Notes under the pieces: generated by a model
The model's database searches: none
Seen by the model: the letters and a program-made list of their open reading frames with translations, nothing else
Told to the model about the DNA's origin: nothing
Assembly (NCBI GenBank): GCA_964423225.1
Contig: CAYREE010000002.1
Coordinates: 12,067-76,066, forward strand
Origin: CAYREE01 sp964423225
GTDB taxonomy: Archaea > Altiarchaeota > Altiarchaeia > IMC4 > SCGC-AAA252-I15
DNA length: 64,000 bases
Direction: 5' to 3'
Part shown: positions 1-7,905 of the stretch, piece after piece
Layout: the number at the start of each line of letters is the position of its first letter
Numbering within the stretch: position 1 is the stretch's first letter
Translations under genes and position numbers: made by a program

Positions 1-3000
1 CCGGACTCTTCCAACCTCCTTGTAAGCTACAAGTGGCAATAACTCTTTACGCACACCGTATTTAACCCGGGTTTCAAGCTTCTTCACTTCAATATGGCTT
101 TTCTTCAAACCTGTGATCCGTGTGAGCTCACATGCCGCATAGCATAACCATTCAAGATTTTGGATCCGCATATTCAATTGTCCGGGAGTAACATTGTATT
201 CCTCTAGTATCTCGTCCTCAGTCTTCTCATTTATCCATTCGTCAAACATCAAGGCGGTCTTGAATCTGTTCAGAAACTCATAGTCCAAGTCAAAACCACC
301 GATATCCCTAAGAAGCTTTTCTTCTGATTCATATGCTTTCGCCCACAAAACAGACTCCTCCTTCTGTCGTACCGGTAACTGTATTATCTCAACAGCATCG
401 GAAACCACTTCAAGAAGTCCGATCTCGTCGAACATCTTCTTCTCCTCTGCCTTACCAAACATCTTTAGGTAATTATATCCTGTTAATGGATCGATGTATA
501 GTTCTGAGACTCGTATCCCCAGTTCTGTTGGAACAAGGAACCTATCCTCTCTTCTAACAAATTCCCATTTGACAAGCTCTTCAACAATCTCCTCTAACAT
601 AGATTCGAAATCCTTTCTCACACCATATTGGAATCCGAAAAAAGTTGTGCGAAAAAACTCTGTGAGGGCGTCTAGCGTCCTTGTGAACGATGATGCAATA
701 GATGCGAGGGCATGGAATCTTAAAACTGGTTTCACACCAAGTCTAGAATGAATGTCTTCAGGCTCCCCCTGCAGATAATGTTCGTCAATATATTCCTGTT
801 CATCCTGGCTTGAAGCAATAGTCACAGCATATCCAACCTCATCATACCTAGGCCTGCCTGCCCTGCCTACTTGTTGTTTGTATTCTAAGACTGGGATGTA
901 TACAAGCCCGGTCTGAGTGTATCTTCTAACATCCCTTATGACAACGGTTCTGGCCGGTAGGTTGACGCCCGCAGAATTATGGACGATTATGCCTTCAGCG
1001 ATAAACAGATGGTCGTTTGATCCATCGTCAGGCAAGACAACATCATAAACATTTTTACAATTGTTTTTCACTACACTAACTTCCTTAATAATGTCCCAGA
1101 AAATATCTCCGTCAAAGGCCTTGCTTCTCCATGTCCCCCTGATTTTTTTATCAAATTTTGAGTTACAGAGGGGGCAATTATCCTCTTTTATGAAATATTG
1201 TGATACTTCAATGTTTTTTTCCAATAGATTTTCATATATCCATTTCCCTAAATCATTTAGGCTCCAAATCCATTCATTTGCCCCAAATCTACGTTTCTTG
1301 ATTAACGCATAATGGTGGTTGATCCGTGATACTTTTCCTTTAGGCTCGTAGCCTAATATCCTCACCATTTCCCTAGATGCTAGTTCACCCCTCTCCCCTA
1401 ACAATTCTATTACTCTTTTTTTTCGTTTTCCCCATTCTTTTCCCAGTCTTGTTCTTCCTTTAAAGAGGTTTGGTCGAAGACAATATGAACACTTTTTGCA
1501 AGTAACTCTATCTACTTCATAGCGGTTTATGACCTCCTCTAATCCCCTCTGTTTCCTTTTTACGTTAAATCCTATGTATTTGTAGAAATCCAAGATTCCT
1601 TTCCGATTTTGTATATAGAGCTCTTGGTAATCACTCGTATCATATCTCCTATCATTAATGATGATTTGACTGCCTTTCCTCTCTCGAATCCAGGATACTA
1701 TCCCATATCTCAATAAGCTTTTCTGCAGGGTCTTAATCAAACTATTAGAGATATTTGAGAAGCTCAGTCGACCTCTTTTTTCTATGCACCCGTCGGTATC
1801 AAATAGGCCCCTTATCAAATGTGCTAGTTTATCCTCTGATGCACTCATCAGCCTCATATCAATCTGTTTTTTAAAACCAATATCCACGCCGCTTCTGACT
1901 AAAAACTCCCTGAACCATTTGGTTTTAGTTAATATGATCTGTTGAGTCCCATAGTGATTTTTTACTATTTTATAATGCAAGCAGAATTTCTTGCAGATAC
2001 GTGAAATCTTATTGATTATATCCTTGTCTTCACTGACTATCGATGGGCTCCCTTTGTAGATTATCTCTCCTTTTTGGGTTTCGGCACCTGAATACCCATC
2101 GCCAAGGAATACTCCTATCAAATAGTATATTGACTCATCAATCTCCGTGTCGTTGAATGGCAGCTTGTTGTCCTTCATGAAGTCAGACCACCTATTTTGT
2201 CTCAGGTCTTCGATTTTTAACTGACCGATTGTCGCTATTTTGTCCCCTATCTTACATTCCGAGGCTTTCACCAAGATTCTCTCACTACCATTGTTTAACA
2301 GCATCTTATGGTTTTCAGTGACGAGAATCGGCCCATAATTAGAAGTAGTTATCCTAACCATTCTTTTTGGAGCAAGTAACTCGACAATATCCTTGGTTTT
2401 CACAATGATTAGCTTGTTTTCCTTAAGTCCAATGACTTGTTTACCCGGCTTTATTTTCTTTACAGCGATCTCACTCATACCACTCCATATTTTGGTGTCC
2501 TCACTCAAACAAAGCGTAGGCGTCGCTGAGATCATCTTTAACAAACCGTTCTTGAATGAGTCTTCTATCAATGTTCTCTGCTTGTTGACAAGGCCTGCAT
2601 GATGGAATGCGGTTCCAGTCTTAACGCATGCTGCAAGACGACGGCACTGTTTTGTATTGCTTGATAATGCGTCTAGTATTCCCCCAGCGATTTTTTCAAG
2701 CTTTTCTTTTTCCACAGTGAGTTTTAGTTGTTGGCCGAGTTTTTCAGCTACTGCTTCTGCACTACGCCTGGAGTTCACAAAGACGAGTGCCTGCCCATCC
2801 TCAACGGCATTCTTCACAACATCTCCTAGTGACTCCTCCTCTTTCACTACCACGCTCTCATGTAGTTCTACCGGCCTCCAATCAGAATTTACTAGAGTGG
2901 CGTTGAGCCATTCGGCTAGCTCGTCTGCATTTCCAATTGTTGCAGATAGTCCGATGACCTGGACGTCAGGATAAATGTTTCGGAATTTGGATGTCAATAC

Positions 3001-3477
3001 CTCGTATACGGGTCCTCTGTCTGTTGCGATCAAATGTATTTCATCTAGTACTAGGACGCTTGTTCCAGTAAACCATTTTGGCCTGCTTCTGAGGATGGAA
3101 TCGCATTTCTCGGCTGTTGCAACAATTATATCATAGGATGGTCGTCTCTTGTATTTACTGGAGTCAAGGTCTCCTACTTCTAATCTTACCTTATACCCGA
3201 ACTGCTCGTATTTCTTGAATTCATTGTATTTTTCGTAGGCGAGGGCTCGAAGCGGGACTATATAGACTGCCTTCTTGCCTTCTTCTAATGCCTTCATTAT
3301 TGCAAGTTCTGATGCGATCGTCTTTCCGCTTGCAGTTGGAGTGCAGATGATGATGTTTTTATGGGATAGTATGCCTGCTTTGGCGGCTAGTTCTTGTGGA
3401 GGATATAGGCTATCCACTCCAATATCTGCGAGCATCTGTTTGAATTCCGTTTTTACCTCGAGTTCCTCTACAAGCAT
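1..3477 (-). CDS. hel308: Hel308 superfamily 2 DNA helicase, intein-containing, C-terminus outside window
   Basis: ATP-dependent 3'-5' DNA helicase of the archaeal Hel308 (HelQ-like) family, which acts at stalled replication forks. Seen in the extein: P-loop TPTASGKT, DEIH box (VLDEIHLI), motif III LSATIGN, motif IV LVFVNSRRSAE, motif V split by the intein (ISATPTL / SAGVNLPAR) and motif VI QQVGRAGRP, followed by the winged-helix and ratchet regions and the start of the helix-hairpin-helix segment (KEVGRVR) at the window edge. The frame is open from ATG at 3477 to base 1 without a stop. It encodes 1159 codons, of which 512 are intein, leaving 647 extein residues against roughly 700-720 usual for the family, so only the last part is missing. 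The start is the first ATG and gives the expected short N-terminus. The TPR gene at 3541 lies upstream on the same strand. Family assignment is confident. Confidence 0.95.
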   Translation of the reverse strand, partial: MLVEELEVKTEFKQMLADIGVDSLYPPQELAAKAGILSHKNIIICTPTASGKTIASELAIMKALEEGKKAVYIVPLRALAYEKYNEFKKYEQFGYKVRLEVGDLDSSKYKRRPSYDIIVATAEKCDSILRSRPKWFTGTSVLVLDEIHLIATDRGPVYEVLTSKFRNIYPDVQVIGLSATIGNADELAEWLNATLVNSDWRPVELHESVVVKEEESLGDVVKNAVEDGQALVFVNSRRSAEAVAEKLGQQLKLTVEKEKLEKIAGGILDALSSNTKQCRRLAACVKTGTAFHHAGLVNKQRTLIEDSFKNGLLKMISATPTLCLSEDTKIWSGMSEIAVKKIKPGKQVIGLKENKLIIVKTKDIVELLAPKRMVRITTSNYGPILVTENHKMLLNNGSERILVKASECKIGDKIATIGQLKIEDLRQNRWSDFMKDNKLPFNDTEIDESIYYLIGVFLGDGYSGAETQKGEIIYKGSPSIVSEDKDIINKISRICKKFCLHYKIVKNHYGTQQIILTKTKWFREFLVRSGVDIGFKKQIDMRLMSASEDKLAHLIRGLFDTDGCIEKRGRLSFSNISNSLIKTLQKSLLRYGIVSWIRERKGSQIIINDRRYDTSDYQELYIQNRKGILDFYKYIGFNVKRKQRGLEEVINRYEVDRVTCKKCSYCLRPNLFKGRTRLGKEWGKRKKRVIELLGERGELASREMVRILGYEPKGKVSRINHHYALIKKRRFGANEWIWSLNDLGKWIYENLLEKNIEVSQYFIKEDNCPLCNSKFDKKIRGTWRSKAFDGDIFWDIIKEVSVVKNNCKNVYDVVLPDDGSNDHLFIAEGIIVHNSAGVNLPARTVVIRDVRRYTQTGLVYIPVLEYKQQVGRAGRPRYDEVGYAVTIASSQDEQEYIDEHYLQGEPEDIHSRLGVKPVLRFHALASIASSFTRTLDALTEFFRTTFFGFQYGVRKDFESMLEEIVEELVKWEFVRREDRFLVPTELGIRVSELYIDPLTGYNYLKMFGKAEEKKMFDEIGLLEVVSDAVEIIQLPVRQKEESVLWAKAYESEEKLLRDIGGFDLDYEFLNRFKTALMFDEWINEKTEDEILEEYNVTPGQLNMRIQNLEWLCYAACELTRITGLKKSHIEVKKLETRVKYGVRKELLPLVAYKEVGRVR
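976..2511 (-). mobile_element. Intein with LAGLIDADG homing endonuclease inside hel308
   Basis: A 512-residue in-frame protein-splicing element inserted in helicase motif V after extein residue 322. It starts with Cys1 (CLSEDTKIW) and ends VHN followed by extein Ser+1, the classical splice residues. Block B is seen as VTENHKML (about residues 64-71), block F as VYDVVLPDDG and the C-terminal block as FIAEGIIVHN. The two DOD endonuclease motifs are intact: YLIGVFLGDG (about 130-139) and HLIRGLFDTDG (about 231-241), each with its acidic residue. Between the endonuclease and block F lies an extra module of Cys pairs and a helix-turn-helix (about 338-449). Removing the intein restores TPTL-SAGVNLPAR, a normal motif V. 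Boundaries are precise to the codon; activity is inferred from intact motifs. Confidence 0.95.
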
Positions 3478-3540
3478 TTTTTTTAGGATAAGTATTTGGG
3501 GTTTGAATGAAAAAGATGGGAGAGTGTATTGAAAAAGTAT

Positions 3541-4380
3541 TTAGTCTACTACTTCTGGTCTGGGTCGAAGCTTTAAAGCCATGTCATTGCATCGTTTTCC
3601 GTTTACCTCATCACCTGCCGAATAGTATGCTAATCCAAGCCTGTTCCATCCGACATAATCATCCATATTCAATTCCACGAACCTTGTGAAATATCCTACA
3701 GCTTTCTGATAGTCGCCTCTACGATCGCTTATTATCCCCATGTGAAACCAGGTAGTAGAATGTTTCTTGTCATTTTCTAAGACACGTTGATAATATCCCA
3801 GTGCAGCATCTGGTTCCCCCCATTCCTGGTGGAATCTACCCATCGAGTGAAGTGCTTCAACATCATTTGGATTGGCTTTCAACCTTTGTTTGAGGCTGGC
3901 AATCTCTTTTATTAATTTTGCTTCATCAACCTGGACACAGGTTCCATGGACGTGTGGTCTTTCACCTGTATCTCTCATATCCTCATCTTGTTGTATTACT
4001 TCAACACCTTTTGGAATATCCCTTAAGAAATCACCAACTCTAACAATATCTCCAAATCCGCGGAGTCTCAGCTGATTTCCTCTGATACTATCAAAAGCAT
4101 TGATCAAGGGGACTACCTCTTGCATACGTGCTATCGCATATTCTGGATTCTCAAGTTCCCAGGCTGAAACTTCTCGTCTACGATCTGGCCCTAGCTGGTC
4201 AAATGGCGTATCGGGATATGGTCTTTTAAACTGTTGTGCGATCCTATTTTCCCTCTCTGCTATTTGTCTTCCTAATTCTTCTTTCTGCTTAGCTTGTGAA
4301 GGAACTAACTCCATCACGCTAATGTCTCCGATCCTAGGCGATACTGCATTAACATAAAAAAGAGGGGTTTTTCCACTCAT
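3541..4380 (-). CDS. TPR-repeat protein, function unknown
   Basis: A 279-residue soluble protein. The first 150 residues are polar and not recognised (many Arg, Gln and Glu). The last 120 form three tetratricopeptide repeats: about residues 168-202 (ALHSMGRFHQEWGEPDAALG), 203-236 (WFHMGIISDRRGDYQKAVGY) and 237-270 (WNRLGLAYYSAGD). TPRs mediate protein-protein contacts, so it is probably an adaptor; the partner is unknown. No signal peptide or membrane segment is seen. It lies between hel308 and the antiporter gene on the same strand, with 63 and 33 bp gaps. Codons 3-8 contain a CCCCTC-plus-T-run sequence like the terminators of the pilin genes at 51 kb (see findings). Confidence 0.8.
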   Translation of the reverse strand: MSGKTPLFYVNAVSPRIGDISVMELVPSQAKQKEELGRQIAERENRIAQQFKRPYPDTPFDQLGPDRRREVSAWELENPEYAIARMQEVVPLINAFDSIRGNQLRLRGFGDIVRVGDFLRDIPKGVEVIQQDEDMRDTGERPHVHGTCVQVDEAKLIKEIASLKQRLKANPNDVEALHSMGRFHQEWGEPDAALGYYQRVLENDKKHSTTWFHMGIISDRRGDYQKAVGYFTRFVELNMDDYVGWNRLGLAYYSAGDEVNGKRCNDMALKLRPRPEVVD

Positions 4381-4413
4381 AATATATGAAAATAGGCAGG
4401 AAAGATTGAAGAA

Positions 4414-5598
4414 TCAATGCTCATCAGGTGTTATATCATACTTTCTTAAAAGATACTTGAATGCTAGTGGGGTAAGAAGTGTTGTTATGAATGCCATTGA
4501 CACGAGTATCGTCACTATCTGATTGTTTAATATACCAAGCTTGACTCCTACACTAACAAGGACCAATTCTACAGCACCCCGTCCATTCATCCCTGCAGAC
4601 ACTATCATGCTGTCTTCCTTCCTCATCTTCGCGACCATGCATCCGATATAGGATCCTATGAACTTTCCTCCAAGGGCGATGGCAAGTATTATCAGAAGGA
4701 AAAAGGCCTCATGGTATATCTCTATTAATTTAACATGGAATGCGAGAGAGACAAAGAATACCGGGCCAAGGAATCCATAGCCAATTGTCATCAGTCTGTC
4801 GTTTAAGGTCTTAAGCACTTTGGGATCTTTCATCTCTTCTCTTACAAATAATCCTGCTAGGAAGGCGCCTATTATCATATGCAATCCCATAACCTCGGCG
4901 ATAACAGAGAAGATCAATGCTGTAAGCAGGCTGAATGTGAATCCATGACCCTCCTTTTCCACGTAAAACCTGTTGACCATAGGCAAGATCAGCTTGCCAA
5001 TACCATATGTTATCAGGAAGAATAAAATCACTGACAGCATGGAAGATCCTATCGTTACATATGAGAAGTGTCCGCTGTTTATCGTGTTGACAAATGCAGA
5101 GAAGAATCCAAGGGCGAGTATGTCGTCAACAAGGGCTGCTCCAATCAATACGTGACCTATCTTGTTGTTGTGCATGTTCAAATCCATGAGTATCCTAGCA
5201 TTTACAGCGATGGCTGTTATTGCAAGTCCAGTCGCTATGAATAATGCTTGATAGAGTGTTGCATCGGGCATTAGTATCAGGGTTCCATAGTATCCCAGTG
5301 CAAATGGTATTATGAAGCCGAAGATGCCGCATAGTATTGACGGTTTGATTGATTTGAAAAAGAGTTTCGGGTCAGTCTCAACTCCAGCATAGAACATGAG
5401 GAAGAAGACGCCAAGCTCTGCTAGAAATTCGATGTATTCGCTTGGATGGATAATATCTAATAGTGTCGGACCTAATATCAGTCCTGCTATCAGCTCGCCA
5501 AGCATTGGCGGCAGGTCGAACCTTTTTCTAAATAACCTTCCTAGATACCATCCTCCCAAAAGGATGAGTAGCAGTTGTGATATCGGTGATTCAAGCAT
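4414..5598 (-). CDS. Na+/H+ antiporter, CPA2 (NapA/KefB-like) family
   Basis: A 394-residue integral membrane protein with 11-13 hydrophobic segments across its whole length, normal for a CPA2 transport core without a cytoplasmic TrkA domain. The ion-binding core is seen as GAALVDDILALG with the Asp pair at residues 158-159. In NapA-type transporters this pair binds Na+/H+ and marks electrogenic exchange. The N-terminus MLGELIAGLILGPTLL matches the conserved first half of the family. It would exchange protons for Na+ (or K+) across the cytoplasmic membrane. A second member of the same family is encoded immediately upstream (5647-6813), in the same orientation with a 48 bp gap. The pair may have different ions or pH optima; this is inference. 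Confidence 0.9.
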   Translation of the reverse strand: MLESPISQLLLILLGGWYLGRLFRKRFDLPPMLGELIAGLILGPTLLDIIHPSEYIEFLAELGVFFLMFYAGVETDPKLFFKSIKPSILCGIFGFIIPFALGYYGTLILMPDATLYQALFIATGLAITAIAVNARILMDLNMHNNKIGHVLIGAALVDDILALGFFSAFVNTINSGHFSYVTIGSSMLSVILFFLITYGIGKLILPMVNRFYVEKEGHGFTFSLLTALIFSVIAEVMGLHMIIGAFLAGLFVREEMKDPKVLKTLNDRLMTIGYGFLGPVFFVSLAFHVKLIEIYHEAFFLLIILAIALGGKFIGSYIGCMVAKMRKEDSMIVSAGMNGRGAVELVLVSVGVKLGILNNQIVTILVSMAFITTLLTPLAFKYLLRKYDITPDEH

Positions 5599-5646
5599 GA
5601 AACAACCATTACGAATACAATGATTAAAAAGGCTACTGTTTTTATC

Positions 5647-6813
5647 CTATTTGTACAGCCAATTCCTCAATACAATGGGGGTGATAATGGTTGTTAAAAG
5701 ACTCATGAATATTATAGCTACATACAAATCTTGTTCTATTATTTTTTCAGTTAGTCCAATTAATCCGACTATCATTGCGACTTCTCCGCGGGGAGACATT
5801 CCGAATCCAATGATCAGACTGTCTCTCTTGTTTATCCCCACCAATAGCGATACTAGATAGCATCCTACAACCTTGGTGATTACCGCCACCACAGTAAGGA
5901 CAAGTGTAAACTCTATGATCTCCATTGTAATATAATGTGTGTCAACAAGTATTCCAAGTGATACGAAGAATATGGCTGCAAATATGATGTGAAGGTATTC
6001 TGCTCCTTCCTGGAAGTCTTTGCTGTGCCTTAGTTTGATGCCTTCTAATGAGACGCCTGCAAGGAATGCCCCGACTATCGCGGAAAGACCGATCCATTCA
6101 GCAACCATTGCATAAAGGAATGCGACAGTCATCGCGATGATGAATACGAATTCAGGATACTGTTTTGCAAACACGGTCTTATCAATCTTCTTGATATGTC
6201 GTCTAATAAAAGTGTGTCCGATATACCCTCCTAATCCCATGAACAAGATAGCTTTTCCAAGGATAAAGAAGTCTGATAACAGTGATACTTCACCATGGAC
6301 TGCTTGGATGCTTATAGACAAGGCAACAAGACCGAGTATATCGTCTATTACTGCAGCACCTATTATTGCTTCTGCTGCCTCAGTCTTAAGTTTACCCATC
6401 TCCTTCAATACGTTAGCGGTGATTGCTATGCTTGTTGCAGTCATCGCAGTACCAACGAATACAGCACCCTTGAAGTCAAAGCCGAATAGTTCCGCTACGT
6501 AATATCCTCCGATCCAGGGGAATACAACGCCTGCAATGGCGATGACAATGTATTTTGGCTTATAGATTCCTGATAACTTGAATTCTAAGCCGATTACGAA
6601 TAATAGGATTACTGCTCCTAGATGTGCAAGACTCGAGACAAAGTCTGTGTATGTGATCCAACCTAAAATACTTGGTCCAAGCAGTAGACCTACTAGAATC
6701 TCTCCGATAACGACTGATTGATTGATTCTGGATGCAATAAGATATCCGAGAAGCGAGAAGAACAATAGGAGACTCATCTGGAACTCAATCCCCGACTCGA
6801 TCCCAGGAACCAT
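5647..6813 (-). CDS. Na+/H+ antiporter, CPA2 family, second copy
   Basis: Integral membrane antiporter of about 388 residues with the CPA2 Asp pair in GAAVIDDILGLV. It is clearly different from its neighbour at 4414 (the sequences align only in family motifs), so this is an old pair rather than a recent duplication. Start: an in-frame ATG at 6855 would add 14 residues, but the TATA palindrome at 6867-6878 predicts transcription to begin near 6846, downstream of that ATG. A second AT-rich element near 6836 would place the transcript start beside ATG 6813 (MVPGIESG). I therefore chose 6813; the initiation site is uncertain while the family is not. Confidence 0.88.
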   Translation of the reverse strand: MVPGIESGIEFQMSLLLFFSLLGYLIASRINQSVVIGEILVGLLLGPSILGWITYTDFVSSLAHLGAVILLFVIGLEFKLSGIYKPKYIVIAIAGVVFPWIGGYYVAELFGFDFKGAVFVGTAMTATSIAITANVLKEMGKLKTEAAEAIIGAAVIDDILGLVALSISIQAVHGEVSLLSDFFILGKAILFMGLGGYIGHTFIRRHIKKIDKTVFAKQYPEFVFIIAMTVAFLYAMVAEWIGLSAIVGAFLAGVSLEGIKLRHSKDFQEGAEYLHIIFAAIFFVSLGILVDTHYITMEIIEFTLVLTVVAVITKVVGCYLVSLLVGINKRDSLIIGFGMSPRGEVAMIVGLIGLTEKIIEQDLYVAIIFMSLLTTIITPIVLRNWLYK

Positions 6814-6866
6814 TAATATCCCAATTCTTTTTTTATATTTGTAGGGGACATACAAGGGAATGGTTC

Positions 6867-6878
6867 TTTATATATAAA
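6867..6878. promoter_or_regulatory. Perfectly palindromic TATA box between divergent genes
   Basis: TTTATATATAAA is identical on both strands and lies between the antiporter gene (minus) and the lipoprotein gene (plus). It is 45 bp from the plus-strand ATG at 6923, giving a predicted leader of about 20 nt. It may bind TBP for both directions, with orientation set by flanking BRE bases. Assignment rests on position and composition only. Confidence 0.6.
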
Positions 6879-6922
6879 ACACTCTTCATATGAACTATGT
6901 GTCATACATTGTTTGATTTACA

Positions 6923-7408
6923 ATGAAACATGTAATCTATGTATTATTGATCCTATTTGTCTTAGGTTGTTTGCAGACATCGCGAGACAATGGCGATATC
7001 ACTACGACTAATCTGTCATCCAATATGATTTCAACTTCTTCAACAACAATCCAGACAACGACATCGACCACTATCTTTTCAACGACATCACTAATCACTG
7101 ATTTTGATTATAGCTCTTCCGTATTATATGCTGATAATTGCACTGGTTTAAAAGAATTGGCTGACAGACTGATCAATTCAGCGAATAAGTGTGTCCACGA
7201 CTCTGATTGTAAATTATGTGAGAGCAAGTTTGGATGTCCCTTCGGATGCCATCATATCATCAATAAGGATTCCAATATCACTCCTATGGAAACGATTGTT
7301 GATATATACTCAAATAATTGCGATAAATGCGAGTATGATTGTCCTGAGGTTCCTCAAAGAGATTCGCTAAAATGCATTAGCGGAAAATGCACTTACATAA
7401 AACTATAG
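6923..7408 (+). CDS. Cysteine-rich lipoprotein with Thr/Ser-rich linker
   Basis: A 161-residue exported protein. A hydrophobic signal (VIYVLLILFVLGC) ends in a lipobox with Cys16 as the probable lipid anchor. Residues about 25-60 are a low-complexity Thr/Ser stretch of the kind that is O-glycosylated on archaeal surfaces. The rest is a small Cys-rich domain with about a dozen Cys (CVHDSDCKLCESKFGCPFGC, then CDKCEYDC and CISGKC), presumably disulfide-bonded outside the cell. I do not recognise the domain. It is a single plus-strand gene between two minus-strand groups, ending 7 bp from the convergent nitroreductase gene. Confidence 0.8.
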   Translation: MKHVIYVLLILFVLGCLQTSRDNGDITTTNLSSNMISTSSTTIQTTTSTTIFSTTSLITDFDYSSSVLYADNCTGLKELADRLINSANKCVHDSDCKLCESKFGCPFGCHHIINKDSNITPMETIVDIYSNNCDKCEYDCPEVPQRDSLKCISGKCTYIKL

Positions 7409-7415
7409 GCTTTCA

Positions 7416-7904
7416 TCAAATAATGAATTTTTCAATATCCTCCCTGCTCGAAGTCGTTTTTACACTTGGTATCCCGAATGCTATCACTGCCATAAGCTCA
7501 TAAGAATCTGGCACCTCAAGTGTTTTCTCCACTTCTTTCCTCTGATTGATTATCTCTCCAAGCCAAACACCTCCTAAACCAAGAGAATGTATTGTAAGCA
7601 GCATGTTCTGGATACAGGCGCCGATAGCCTGCACGTCTTTAGTATGATTATATCCTGATTCCCCATCCAGGAATACTGCAATACACGCTGGAGCATCCTG
7701 GATTATCCCACCATATCTCGTGAATCCAGCAATACCATCCTTTTCATCGCCCTTTAAGACCTTGAATTTCCAGGGCTGATTGTTCAGGCCTGATGGAGCC
7801 CATATTCCAGCCTCAATGATCTTTTTGATTGTGCTGTCATCAACATCATCCTCAGTGTATTTTCGAATACTTCTTCTTGTTTTAACGGCTTCTATAACAT
7901 CCAT
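7416..7904 (-). CDS. Nitroreductase-family flavoprotein
   Basis: About 162 residues, typical for a short FMN-dependent nitroreductase. The N-terminal phosphate-binding motif is seen as KTRRSIRKY, followed by APSGLNNQPWKF and the C-terminal GLGGVWLGE segment. Such enzymes reduce nitro-aromatic or quinone-like compounds with NAD(P)H; the true substrate is unknown. Start: ATG at 7904 gives the usual MDVIEAVKTRRS and follows GGTGGAT, a plausible ribosome site; a GTG at 7913 would add three residues. It follows the arylsulfotransferase-like genes closely, so it is probably in the same transcription unit. Confidence 0.9.
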   Translation of the reverse strand: MDVIEAVKTRRSIRKYTEDDVDDSTIKKIIEAGIWAPSGLNNQPWKFKVLKGDEKDGIAGFTRYGGIIQDAPACIAVFLDGESGYNHTKDVQAIGACIQNMLLTIHSLGLGGVWLGEIINQRKEVEKTLEVPDSYELMAVIAFGIPSVKTTSSREDIEKFII

Positions 7905-7905
7905 T

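Noticed and set aside
4414..6813. Two adjacent antiporters as a recent tandem duplication
   Set aside because: They share only family motifs, so they are old paralogues.
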